Assembly: GCA_028819215.1 (NCBI GenBank)
Contig: JAPPMG010000102.1
Location: forward strand, 1 to 64,000
Reading direction: 5' to 3'
Origin: Bryobacterales bacterium
Lineage (GTDB): Bacteria > Acidobacteriota > Terriglobia > Bryobacterales > UBA6623
DNA: 64,000 bases
The translations under genes and the position numbers were made by a program. A model generated the notes under the pieces. It searched no databases. It saw nothing but the letters and a program-made list of their open reading frames with translations, and was not told the origin of the DNA. Positions 48,538 to 57,282 of this stretch are shown one piece after another (the stretch's first letter is position 1; each line of letters opens with the position of its first letter).

Positions 48538-49242
48538 TCAGCTTCCCTCGCCAAGTGTATCCATCAGATCCGCTGCCAAGGGGCTGGCGGGACTGTTCGC
48601 AGCTTGAATCTCGGAGAGTATGTCCCGGGCCCGTTGCGGGTCGCTCTGCACCAGCGTCCGCGCGACCTCAATGGATGCGCGGTCCTTAGGGACCGCCCGC
48701 GTGGGGTTGTCGACGATCGCCTGGAACTGCTCTCGGGCCGCTTCAAGATCGCCCTCGGCGAATAGCATCCCGCCCAAGGCTAACCGAGCCAGCGCAGGGT
48801 ATTCGCCGCCCTTGCCTCGCGCAGCCGTTTCAAAGTGCGCCTTGGCTTCGATCGCGTTGCCCTGCTCGCGATCCAAGAGCCCGGAATAGTAGGCCGCCCC
48901 GGTCGCTGCCGCCGTGCCGGCGTAGTCCAAGGTGACCTTGTCCAGGGCGCGGGTGACCTCCTCGACCCGTTCAGCCTCGGTAGCGAACGTCTTGAGTCCG
49001 GGAACGCTCTCGGTGGTTACGACCCCGCCGTACAAGGTAGTAGCTTTCAGAAGGGCGGCTTGCGAGTTGATTCCCCTTTGCCGCGCGTAACCGCCGTATC
49101 CCACGCCTCCAACGAGCAAGACCAGAGCGGCTACGCCGCCTCCAACGAACTGCTTACGGTGTGCCGAGAAGTACTCGACCCGTTCGCCGACTTCTTCGAC
49201 GAACCGGTCACGCTTGAGGTCTTTACGACGGAATCTTTGCAA
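48538..49242 (-). CDS. YfgM-like membrane-anchored TPR protein
   Basis: A 234-residue protein with a short cytoplasmic N-terminus, one membrane helix (about 34-53, VGGGVAALVLLVGGVGYGG) and a periplasmic helical repeat domain (for example YPALARLALGGMLFAEGD). This matches the YfgM/TPR_21 layout; YfgM is an ancillary SecYEG-associated periplasmic chaperone in E. coli. The cytoplasmic start is rich in Arg and Lys. First gene of the unit with dGTPase and HIT-like genes. The upstream 280 nt (49243-49522) show nothing recognisable. Confidence 0.78.
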   Translation of the reverse strand: MQRFRRKDLKRDRFVEEVGERVEYFSAHRKQFVGGGVAALVLLVGGVGYGGYARQRGINSQAALLKATTLYGGVVTTESVPGLKTFATEAERVEEVTRALDKVTLDYAGTAAATGAAYYSGLLDREQGNAIEAKAHFETAARGKGGEYPALARLALGGMLFAEGDLEAAREQFQAIVDNPTRAVPKDRASIEVARTLVQSDPQRARDILSEIQAANSPASPLAADLMDTLGEGS

Positions 49243-49522
49243 TGCATCCCCCTAGAGCAGGTGCCGCAAAGCGGCTCTCATTTCGGCACCGCCCTCGTCT
49301 CTATCTTAGCTTGAGCCGCCAACACCCGTAGTCCTTCGCTGATACAGCTAGCGGCCGGCTCGACATTGCCACGGGAGCTGCCTGGCAATAGGCTTGCCGA
49401 GGCGTGGACGTCCGTTCTCGGGCGGTGGCGCCGAAGGCGAGAAATCGTTGGTGCGCGTTAGGCAGACTGCCTTAGCCTGTGCTGGCCAGCGCTCCGCCCG
49501 GTCATTCGATTCCTCCTCGCAG

Positions 49523-50383
49523 CTAATGTCGTTGCCAATTCACTGCCCACTTGAAACCGCGCGCTAGAAGATCCCGAAACGTCGGGTCATCCCATGTAGC
49601 GGGCCCGTGTCCGAGGGTGGTTCCGAAAACCCGCGCGCCACGGTAATCGTTCGTCCAGACCAACGGGTGCTCGTGGCCGCTCTCCGGATCGACAGCGGAC
49701 GCCAACGACTTGGCGCCCGGCCACAGCTTGTCGATCACATAGAGTTCGTCCATCGGGGTCACCCAGTCCAGGGGGAATCCCTTCATGACCGGGTGATTTG
49801 CGTCCTTCACTTGAACCGCGATCCGGTGTTGCCGCGTGTGGCGTCGGGTGGTCACTCCCAGGAACTCGCGCCACTCGTCGGACTCGAGCGCCCGATACGA
49901 ATGCATTGAGCAATGGATCACGACGGCAGGCAGGCCGCCATCGTGTCCAGCGACGATCTTGCGAACGAACTCGGCGTCATCGACATTGGCAAAGCACTCG
50001 TTGTGGACCACGATGTCGTACCCTTCGGACCAATTGGGTTGGTTGTAGAGACGGAGCTTAGTCGTGGTCCAAGTGGACCTGCCCTCAGTCTCCAACACCA
50101 CCGTCCAATCGACGGGCGCCTCGGACGCCATCATGTCCATCAGGATCTTCGTTTCACCGGCATAGTCGTGGCAGCACCCGCCGGTGATGACAAGCGCGCG
50201 AATACGCTTCTGGCCGGCGAAGGGATCGGGCGGCCTGCGACGCCTCCGCCCCGAATCAGCCTGCGCGGCTAACTCTCGCTCGGCTGCCTGAGACCCGCCT
50301 GAGGGAGCCTGCGGCAGTGCTTCGGGCAGCAGCAGCCCCATTGCCAAGATCGCAGGACAGATTCGCGTCAAATTCGTGCTCAC
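49523..50383 (-). CDS. Secreted ThuA-domain protein
   Basis: A 286-residue protein with a Sec-type signal (about 1-25) and a polar Arg-rich linker (SGRRRRRPPDPF), then a ThuA domain. IRALVITGGCCHDY opens the class I amidotransferase-like fold, YDIVVHNECFANVDD and AVVIHCSMHSYR form its core, and LVWTNDYRGARVFGTTLGHG closes it. ThuA-like proteins occur in sugar utilisation clusters of planctomycetes and acidobacteria; the reaction is not settled. It is the last gene of the 49.5-60.4 kb minus-strand cluster, 44 nt after DUF1501. Confidence 0.9.
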   Translation of the reverse strand: MSTNLTRICPAILAMGLLLPEALPQAPSGGSQAAERELAAQADSGRRRRRPPDPFAGQKRIRALVITGGCCHDYAGETKILMDMMASEAPVDWTVVLETEGRSTWTTTKLRLYNQPNWSEGYDIVVHNECFANVDDAEFVRKIVAGHDGGLPAVVIHCSMHSYRALESDEWREFLGVTTRRHTRQHRIAVQVKDANHPVMKGFPLDWVTPMDELYVIDKLWPGAKSLASAVDPESGHEHPLVWTNDYRGARVFGTTLGHGPATWDDPTFRDLLARGFKWAVNWQRH

Positions 50384-50427
50384 TCTGGCAGATGCAATCA
50401 GCTTGTGATTGCCGGATGAGGTTCAGG

Positions 50428-51852
50428 TCAGGCGATCAGATCCTGGACGACGTGGCCATGCACATCCGTCAGTCGGAAGTCGCGCCCGGCATAGCGGAAC
50501 GTGAACCGCTCATGGTCAAAGCCCAGCAGATGTAGCAGCGTGGCATGCAAGTCGTGGACGTGGACCTTGTCCTGCTCCGCCCGGAATCCGAATTCGTCAG
50601 TCGCTCCATGGACGTAGCCGCGCTTAGCGCCGCCCCCGGCAAGCCACATTGAAAAGCCGTAAGAGTTGTGGTCCCGGCCGTTCTTGCCGTGATTCGACCC
50701 AAACGCGCTGAGCTCTACGACTGGCGTACGCCCAAACTCGCCTCCCCAGATCACGAGGGTGTCGTCCAGCATGCCGCGCTGTTTCAGATCGGTAAGCAGC
50801 GCCGCGATCGGCTGGTCGCATTCCCCGGCTAGCTTGCGGTGGTTCGACTCAATCTCGGCGTGGGAATCCCAGGGTTGCCCCGCCCCGTGCCAGACTTGAA
50901 CGAACCGGACGCCCTTCTCAAGCAGTCGGCGGGCGATCAGCATTTGCCTGCCGTGCAGCGTGTCACCGTACATCTTGCGGGTGGCAAGAGTCTCCTTGCC
51001 GATATCGAAGACGTCTGCAGCCTCCATCTGCATGCGGAAGGCGAGCTCGAAGGATTGCGTTCTTGCTTCAAGCAGGGTATCTGCCTCGCGCTCACGGGCA
51101 TGAGACGCGTTGAGCTTGGCAAGCAGGTCCAACTGCTGCCGTTGGGCATCTTGGGATGCGAAGGGGCTTCTGACGTTGGCGATCAGTTTGTCGGGAGTGG
51201 TGTACTTGGTGTCAATGTGCGTGCCCTGGTAGGCTCCGGGCAGAAAGGCCGCGCGCCAGTTCTTCGCTCCCCAGATCGGGTAGCCGCCAGGGCACAGCAC
51301 GACAAACCCAGGGAGGTTGCGGTTCTCGCTTCCCAAGCCATATGTCAGCCAAGATCCGAAGCTCGGGCGCGACTGCTGCGTTGTGCCCGTATTCATCATC
51401 ATCAGCGAAGGCCCGTGATTGGGCACTTCGGTGTGCATCGAGCGGATCACGCACAGATCGTCCACGTGCGCCGCCACCTGCGGGAAGATCTCGCTGACCT
51501 CGATGCCGCTCTGGCCGTGCCGGTCGAACTGGAACGGCGAAGGGAACGCGGCACCGGTTCGTCGCTCCGTCCGGAGATGGATGGGAAGTGGCTGTCCGCC
51601 GTACTTCTTCAACGCGGGCTTGGGGTCGAATGTGTCGACCTGCGAGGGCCCGCCATTCATGAAGATATGGATGACGCGTTTCGCTTTCGCAGCCAGTGGA
51701 GGCGCCTTCGGGGCCAACGGGTCAGTCGGGTCGTAGCTCGATCCCGCAACGGCGCGCTCGGATGCGAGCATGGCACCCAACGCGCACGACCCGATGCCCA
51801 TCGTGGCATCGCGCAAGATCTCGCGCCGTGTCGAACCAGATCGCATCTTCAT
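50428..51852 (-). CDS. DUF1501 (sulfatase-fold) Tat-exported protein
   Basis: A 474-residue DUF1501 protein with a Tat signal (GSTRREILRDATMGIGSC). IHIFMNGGPSQVDTFDPKPAL, shown by its NGGPSQVDTFDPKP core, lies near 68. QVWHGAGQPWDSH and VIWGGEFGRTP are later metal-site-like motifs, and the end LLHLLGFDHERFTFRYAGRD is typical. It is a paralogue of the protein at 5409. Here it is separated from the PSD1 gene of its cluster by DUF1587/1592, DUF1552 and ankyrin genes rather than directly coupled. Function of the family is unknown. Confidence 0.92.
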   Translation of the reverse strand: MKMRSGSTRREILRDATMGIGSCALGAMLASERAVAGSSYDPTDPLAPKAPPLAAKAKRVIHIFMNGGPSQVDTFDPKPALKKYGGQPLPIHLRTERRTGAAFPSPFQFDRHGQSGIEVSEIFPQVAAHVDDLCVIRSMHTEVPNHGPSLMMMNTGTTQQSRPSFGSWLTYGLGSENRNLPGFVVLCPGGYPIWGAKNWRAAFLPGAYQGTHIDTKYTTPDKLIANVRSPFASQDAQRQQLDLLAKLNASHAREREADTLLEARTQSFELAFRMQMEAADVFDIGKETLATRKMYGDTLHGRQMLIARRLLEKGVRFVQVWHGAGQPWDSHAEIESNHRKLAGECDQPIAALLTDLKQRGMLDDTLVIWGGEFGRTPVVELSAFGSNHGKNGRDHNSYGFSMWLAGGGAKRGYVHGATDEFGFRAEQDKVHVHDLHATLLHLLGFDHERFTFRYAGRDFRLTDVHGHVVQDLIA

Positions 51853-51978
51853 CGATCAATACGCTCGTAAGGCGGGTCGGAGCACCCCGCCTCCTGCACC
51901 AATTCTAGCCGCATAAGCAGCCACGTGAGCGACAATTCACCCGGATCCTGCGAATTCCCTGGCCGCGGTCGAGCCGGG

Positions 51979-53484
51979 TCAATAGATCTGTTGCGTTATC
52001 CCCGTGACGTTTTCGGGCGGCGCCACGCCCCGGGCGAGCATCACCTGTTGGAGGGCCTCGATAGTGACGGCGGAGGGCTTGAAGTTTCCGAACCTGTAGC
52101 CCATCGCGATCGTCAGAGGCGTCCAACCAAACCGGTTCTCGCGATTCCATGTCTCGATGTCCGCGCCCTTGGCATCGAGGAACGCGACTACTTCGGGCAG
52201 GTTCTTGTAGGCTGCTCCATGCATCACGGTTTCGCCGTTGGCATCGACAGCGTTGATGTCTGCGCCAAGCTCGAGCAACGCCTCCAGGGCCTCCAAGACC
52301 TCCGGCTCGGTTCCGGCATCTTCGCCAGGAGAGCGCGTGCCTAGCCCAGCAGCGGCCATCAACGGAGTGCTCCCATCGGTATTCCCGATGGTAGTGTCGG
52401 CACCGAGCCTCGCTAGCGTCCGTATCAATTCCGCGTCAGCACTCTGGGCCGCGAGAAAGAAGGGCGTCGCACCACGCTTGCTGAGCCGCGTATTGCCAAG
52501 GTTCACGTGCTTGGTCATCTTCTTGTTCAGGTCCGCGCCGTGCTGGGCGATCCATTCCACGAACTGAAGGCTGGTCATCTTCCCGGAGCCCTGCGGAGGA
52601 GGGTCGTTGTCACCATGGCCAGGCTTGCGAACCCTAGCGATCGCATGGAGAGCTGCGTATCCCGTTACTGCGCCGTTCGGGTCTGCTCCGGATTCCACGA
52701 GCTTGGCGGCGAGTTCGTAGTGGGCGTTCTCGACAGCGAGCAGCAATGCACTCGCGCCGAACGGCGGCGCTCCGTGGTATCCGCGCGCTCGGCTGGGCTC
52801 GTCTGCGGGAGGGCGGATCATGTCGTTGGGGTCAGCACCGGCATTCAAGAGGACCCGGGCAACTTCGATGTGACCCTCGCGTACGGCGAACAGCAGCGGC
52901 GTGAAGCCCGATGCCAGTCGCAGGTCAATGTCGGATCCCTTGTCCAGAAGTTCTTGGACAACCTCCGCATGGCCCTCTGCCGCGGCCCACATCAGTGCGG
53001 ACTGGCCGTTGATGTCCTCTCGGATCCCGACTTCGGCCCCATGAGCGAGCAATGCCTTAACGGTATCGACGTCGCCTGTCCGCGCAGCAGTCATCAGCAC
53101 GGTTTCGCCGCCGCGCAGTGTCACGTTTGGATCCGCGCCGGACTTCAACAGCAACGTCGCCATGGCGGCGTTGCCGTTCTGGCAAGCCAGGACCAAGGGC
53201 GTAATCCCGTAGCGGTTCGCGATCTCTGCTTGTGCCCCGGCCTCGAGCAACAGTTTCGCCAGTGCCATGTCATCGTCATGCGCTGCCCAGTGCAACGCCG
53301 TCATGCCATCGGCTTGACCGGCGTTCGGATCGGCCCCCTGTTGCAAGAGGGCTCGGACAGCGTCTTGCTGACCTGCCTCAGCCGCGTTCGCAAGTGCAGG
53401 TAACGTGCTGGCCGCCGGCAATGAAATCGCAAGCAAGACCAGACCTCCGAAAAGGCCGCTGACCCGCTTCGCCAGTTCGCGCAC
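51979..53484 (-). CDS. Secreted ankyrin-repeat protein
   Basis: A 501-residue protein with a Sec signal (about 1-35, LFGGLVLLAISLPAAS) and about ten ankyrin repeats. Clear units include MTALHWAAHDDDMALAKLLLEAGA, shown by its ALHWAAHDDDMALAKLL core, and ETVLMTAARTGDVDTVKALL. QSALMWAAAEGHAEVVQELL is another. Ankyrin arrays bind other proteins. Its place between DUF1552 (26 nt) and DUF1501 (126 nt), plus its export signal, suggests a periplasmic scaffold for the neighbouring oxidoreductase-like proteins. The last 50 residues (after GWTPLTIAMGYRFGNFKPS) are a conserved-looking cap. Confidence 0.9.
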   Translation of the reverse strand: MRELAKRVSGLFGGLVLLAISLPAASTLPALANAAEAGQQDAVRALLQQGADPNAGQADGMTALHWAAHDDDMALAKLLLEAGAQAEIANRYGITPLVLACQNGNAAMATLLLKSGADPNVTLRGGETVLMTAARTGDVDTVKALLAHGAEVGIREDINGQSALMWAAAEGHAEVVQELLDKGSDIDLRLASGFTPLLFAVREGHIEVARVLLNAGADPNDMIRPPADEPSRARGYHGAPPFGASALLLAVENAHYELAAKLVESGADPNGAVTGYAALHAIARVRKPGHGDNDPPPQGSGKMTSLQFVEWIAQHGADLNKKMTKHVNLGNTRLSKRGATPFFLAAQSADAELIRTLARLGADTTIGNTDGSTPLMAAAGLGTRSPGEDAGTEPEVLEALEALLELGADINAVDANGETVMHGAAYKNLPEVVAFLDAKGADIETWNRENRFGWTPLTIAMGYRFGNFKPSAVTIEALQQVMLARGVAPPENVTGITQQIY

Positions 53485-53510
53485 TTCCTGTGACTCCGTC
53501 GTCCCTCGGC

Positions 53511-54857
53511 TCAGATACTTAGCGGCTCCAAGAGCTCGTCGATCGTCCCCTGGCTGTCACCGAAACTGTCGAGATGAATTCCAACCTTCTCGAGCAGCGT
53601 CAGGTGGAGGTTCGCCAGTGGCGTCGGCTCGTCGTACTTGATGTGGCGCCCGCCCTGCATGCTGCCCGCCGCCCCGCCGGCCACCAAGATCGGCAAGTTG
53701 GTGTGGTCGTGGACGTTCGGATTCCCCATGCCGCTGCCGTACAGGTAGAGCGTGTGGTCCAGCAGCGAGCCGTCGCCGTCGGGCGTGGACTTGAGCTTTT
53801 CGAGGAAGCCGGCGAACAGCGAGACGTGAAAGGCGTTGATCTTGGCCACCTTGGCGATCTTCTCGGGGTTGTTGCCGTGGTGGGTCAGCGGGTGGTGCGG
53901 CTCGGGCACCCCCACTTCCGGATAGGTGCGCGTGCTCGTCTCGCGGGCAAGCTGGAACGTGATCACCCGCGTGATGTCCGCCTGCATCGCAAGCACCTGC
54001 AGGTCGAACATTAGCTTGGCGTGGTCGGAGTAAGCGACCGGCACGCCGGCCGGGCGATCCAGATCAGGCAGTTCGCTGGTCTCGGTCTCGGCCTCGGCCT
54101 TCTGGATCCTGCGCTCGACCTCGCGAATGGAGTCTAGGTACTGGTCGACCTTGGCCCGGTCCTCCGACCCAAGCTCGGCTTGCAGGCGCGCCGTGTCGTC
54201 CATGACCCAGTCGAGCAGGCTGGCCTTGCGGCGCAACGCCTCGCGGCGCTCCGCGGAGGTCCCGCCCTCTCCGAATAGGCGCTCGAATACCAGTCGAGGA
54301 TGGGCTTCGGCTGGCAGCGGCGTGGTCGGCGAGGACCACGAGAGGTTGTTCTGATAGACGCACGCGAATCCGTTGTCGCATTGTCCGACCATCGACATCA
54401 GGTCCATGGCCATCTCCAGAGACGGCAGGCGGGTCTGCTGGCCGATTTGCTTGGCTGCGATCTGGTCGACCGTCGTGCCGAGGTGATAGTCCGTGCTCTC
54501 GGTCCACTTCGCCTTCGCCGCGCTGAGGAATCCCGCATTGGATGTCGCGTGGGTGCCGGGATAGGAGTTCTTCAACTCCATGTTTGTGAGGACGGTCAGA
54601 TGGTCGGATACCGGAGTCAGCGAGGACAGGGTGGACGAGAGCTCGCCCAGCTTGCCGCTCTCACCAGGAGGCGTCCAGCGGCTGATATCGCTGCCCATCG
54701 GCATGTAGACGAAGCCGAGTCGCCGCACAGGCTTGGCCGGCGTCTTGGCCAGCGCCGTCATGGACGGAACCATCGCGTCTAAGAGAGGCAGCGACAGCGT
54801 CACTCCGGTGCTCCGCAGGAAAGTGCGACGCGGAAGCGCCTTCTTGGTAACGATCAT
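53511..54857 (-). CDS. DUF1552 Tat-exported protein
   Basis: A 448-residue DUF1552 protein with a Tat-like signal (LPRRTFLRSTGVTLSLPLLDAM). Family marks are GFVYMPMGSDISRWTPPG near 48, GTHATSNAGFLS near 101 and SLEMAMDLM. Later come ITRVITFQLARETSTRTYPE and LYGSGMGNPNVHDHTNLPILVAGG, shown by its HDHTNLPILVAGG end. The family resembles DUF1501 in context and has no known reaction. Its ATG overlaps the stop of the DUF1587/1592 cytochrome gene by 4 nt, a pairing usual for these two families. Confidence 0.92.
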   Translation of the reverse strand: MIVTKKALPRRTFLRSTGVTLSLPLLDAMVPSMTALAKTPAKPVRRLGFVYMPMGSDISRWTPPGESGKLGELSSTLSSLTPVSDHLTVLTNMELKNSYPGTHATSNAGFLSAAKAKWTESTDYHLGTTVDQIAAKQIGQQTRLPSLEMAMDLMSMVGQCDNGFACVYQNNLSWSSPTTPLPAEAHPRLVFERLFGEGGTSAERREALRRKASLLDWVMDDTARLQAELGSEDRAKVDQYLDSIREVERRIQKAEAETETSELPDLDRPAGVPVAYSDHAKLMFDLQVLAMQADITRVITFQLARETSTRTYPEVGVPEPHHPLTHHGNNPEKIAKVAKINAFHVSLFAGFLEKLKSTPDGDGSLLDHTLYLYGSGMGNPNVHDHTNLPILVAGGAAGSMQGGRHIKYDEPTPLANLHLTLLEKVGIHLDSFGDSQGTIDELLEPLSI

Positions 54858-57226
54858 CGCGACCTCCTCATCTGGAACGGCGTGCTCGAAGCTATCCCTA
54901 GGATAAGCGAAGAAAAGCGGAAATGGTCCTCGCGCGCAGTGCGTACGATCTGCCGGATCGCCGGTGCGTCATGGTGCTCGACTCCCCTTCCGAGGGCAAA
55001 AGTCAGCAGTTTTTCCGTGAGTGCACTGGCGAAGAGCTCGGGGCGATCCAGCAGAGCCTGCTCCAGATCGGCCGCACCAGCCACACGCGTGCCATCGGCA
55101 AGCTCTCCCGATGGGTCAATCGGCTCGCCGCCATCGTCCGTGCGCCAGCGACCGACTGCATCGTAGTTCTCTAGCGCGAAGCCTAGGGGGTCCATCGGGT
55201 TGTGACAGCTGGCACATGCCGGGTTGGCACGGTGCTCTGCCAGCCGCTCCCGCACCGAGAGCTTGCCGGAGACCGTGGTGTCCTTCAGTTCTGGCACGTC
55301 TGCTGGCGGTGGTGGCGGTGGCATGCCAAGGATGTTTTGCAAGATCCACTTGCCGCGAATCACGGGCGATGTGCGCGTCGCATAAGAGGTCACGGTCAGG
55401 ATGCTGCCGTGGCGCAGAAGCCCGCCTCTGACACTGTCGGGAGCGAGGTCGACCCGTCGGAAGTGGCTGCCGTAAACATGCGGGATTCCGTAGTGCTTCG
55501 CCAATCGTTCGTTGACGAACGTGTGCTTGGAGCGCAACAGGTCGAGCACGCTCCGATTCTGTCGTATGACATCCTCCAACAGCAGTTCGGTCTCTCGCCG
55601 GAATGCCTGCCGGAGATTGTCGTCAAAGTCCGGGAAGATGCGCATGTCAGGCCGGACCGAGGCAAGGTTGCGGAGGTGCAGCCACTGAGAAGAGAAGTTG
55701 TCGATCAGAGAGTCAGACCGCCGGTCCGCCAGCATGCGGCGCACGTGGCCGTCCAGTACGGCTGGATCGCGCAATCGGCCTTGGACTGCGCTGTCGCGCA
55801 AGGGGGCATCGGGCAAGCTGCTCCAAAGGAAGAAGGAGAGCCTGGAGGCCAGTTCCAGGTCAGAAATCTGATAGGCGGTCCCGGATTGTATGCCCGCTGG
55901 GTCGCGCTCGATGCGGAACAGGAAATTGGGGCTCACCAACACAGCTGCAAGGGCACGCTCGATGGCTGCATCGAAGCCTTCCGCGCCATCCGTTTCGGAG
56001 CGGGCCTGCCGGTAGAACCCCAATGGGCCGCTGACCTCGGAGGCCGAGACAGGGCGGCGATAGGCAGTAGTGGCGAGGTTGCGGACGATCTTTTCAGCGC
56101 AGGCGTCTTCTGCGCCCGCCGATGCCGGACGGCAGACGAATATCCGATCGCGACTGGGAGTCTCGCCCGGACCGCTGGAGGCGTAGGGCCCGGTGATCGT
56201 GATGGAGAAGATCGCGGGCTGCACGCGCCGGTGCCTGTAGAAGTTGAACCGCGCCTGGTAGGGCTTGCGCTGCGTTTCGACCAGGAATGAGGAGTCCTTC
56301 AGGAACGTGGCGCCGATATCGTGCGGCCCGGCCTTGAGATTGAAGCGTGCCCTGAGGTGCCTATCCGTGTTGCGGTGGTCGTCGCCCCTGGGCGGCGGTT
56401 TGACCTCCAACAGTGCTAGCCGCTCTCGGTCCACCAGCAATTCCAACTGGTGTGGCCTGCTCAAGCCCTCGATGTCTTCGTTCCGGTCGCGCGCCAAGCG
56501 CACGGAGATCTCGTACTCTCCGTCCACGGGGAACGTGTGCGGCACCAAGGCGCCGCCTCGCGTGCCGATCGGCAGACCCGGTATGTGCTGTTCCTGAGTG
56601 AGGTCGGGCGGCAGCCGGATCGTGACAGCGTCGGGCAGCCGCCCTACGCGGCCCACCGCCAAGCGAGAGATCTTCTCCGCCGCGGACACATAGCGTTCCA
56701 ATAACAGCGGTGGCAAGTCGCTGACGGTAATGTTGTCGAATCCGTGGCTGGCTTCGTCGCTTGGCAGGAGATCGTCAACGTTCACTTGCAAGGCGAGCAA
56801 GTCGCGGATCGCGTTGCGGTATTCGGTGCGATTCAGGCGCCGGAACGTCGGTATGCGCCCGGGGCTGGGGTCAGAGGATGCGAGGACATCCAATTCGCCG
56901 GTCAGCGATTCAAGCGCTGTCCGGTATTCGCTTTCCTCCGGCTTGGGCATGCCGACCGGCGGCATTTGGCGACCGCGCAGCTTGCGCACAACGCCTTCCC
57001 ACGTGTCGGTATCGTGCGAGACAGCGGCCGCAGCCAAGCTCTCAATGTCAAGACCCGCCGTCTTGGCGGCGGAGCTGTGGCAGCCTAGGCAGTATTGCGC
57101 AACCGTCTTCCGAAAGGGAGCAGTCTCGCTATCCGATTGGGACTGTGCCGCGCCTGGGATCCCTACGAGCAGGCCGCAAACTGCGGCGAGCGCACACTTG
57201 ACACGGTGATCCTGCCATCCCTGCAT
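54854..57226 (-). CDS. Secreted cytochrome with DUF1587-DUF1592-DUF1588-DUF1585 domains
   Basis: A 790-residue protein from ATG 57226, which gives a Sec signal ending GAAQS; a TTG at 57286 would extend it to overlap the upstream gene by 4 nt. The haem motif is CLGCH shortly after the signal, with RQMPPVGMPKP. DUF1587 (PTFRRLNRTEYRNAIRDLL), DUF1595/1592 (ISDLELASRLSFFLWSSLPD) and DUF1588 (GGLLRHGSILTVTSYATRTSPV, part TVTSYATRTSPV) follow. DUF1585 ends the protein (NPACASCHNPMDPLGFALEN, part CASCHNPMDPLG), giving a second CxxCH. Periplasmic electron-transfer protein of unknown substrate, paired with DUF1552. Confidence 0.92.
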   Translation of the reverse strand: MQGWQDHRVKCALAAVCGLLVGIPGAAQSQSDSETAPFRKTVAQYCLGCHSSAAKTAGLDIESLAAAAVSHDTDTWEGVVRKLRGRQMPPVGMPKPEESEYRTALESLTGELDVLASSDPSPGRIPTFRRLNRTEYRNAIRDLLALQVNVDDLLPSDEASHGFDNITVSDLPPLLLERYVSAAEKISRLAVGRVGRLPDAVTIRLPPDLTQEQHIPGLPIGTRGGALVPHTFPVDGEYEISVRLARDRNEDIEGLSRPHQLELLVDRERLALLEVKPPPRGDDHRNTDRHLRARFNLKAGPHDIGATFLKDSSFLVETQRKPYQARFNFYRHRRVQPAIFSITITGPYASSGPGETPSRDRIFVCRPASAGAEDACAEKIVRNLATTAYRRPVSASEVSGPLGFYRQARSETDGAEGFDAAIERALAAVLVSPNFLFRIERDPAGIQSGTAYQISDLELASRLSFFLWSSLPDAPLRDSAVQGRLRDPAVLDGHVRRMLADRRSDSLIDNFSSQWLHLRNLASVRPDMRIFPDFDDNLRQAFRRETELLLEDVIRQNRSVLDLLRSKHTFVNERLAKHYGIPHVYGSHFRRVDLAPDSVRGGLLRHGSILTVTSYATRTSPVIRGKWILQNILGMPPPPPPADVPELKDTTVSGKLSVRERLAEHRANPACASCHNPMDPLGFALENYDAVGRWRTDDGGEPIDPSGELADGTRVAGAADLEQALLDRPELFASALTEKLLTFALGRGVEHHDAPAIRQIVRTAREDHFRFSSLILGIASSTPFQMRRSR

Positions 57227-57282
57227 GGGACATCGCCCAAGATGATCGTAGCAAGGCGCGGGTACCGACGCTTCGCCCGAAT

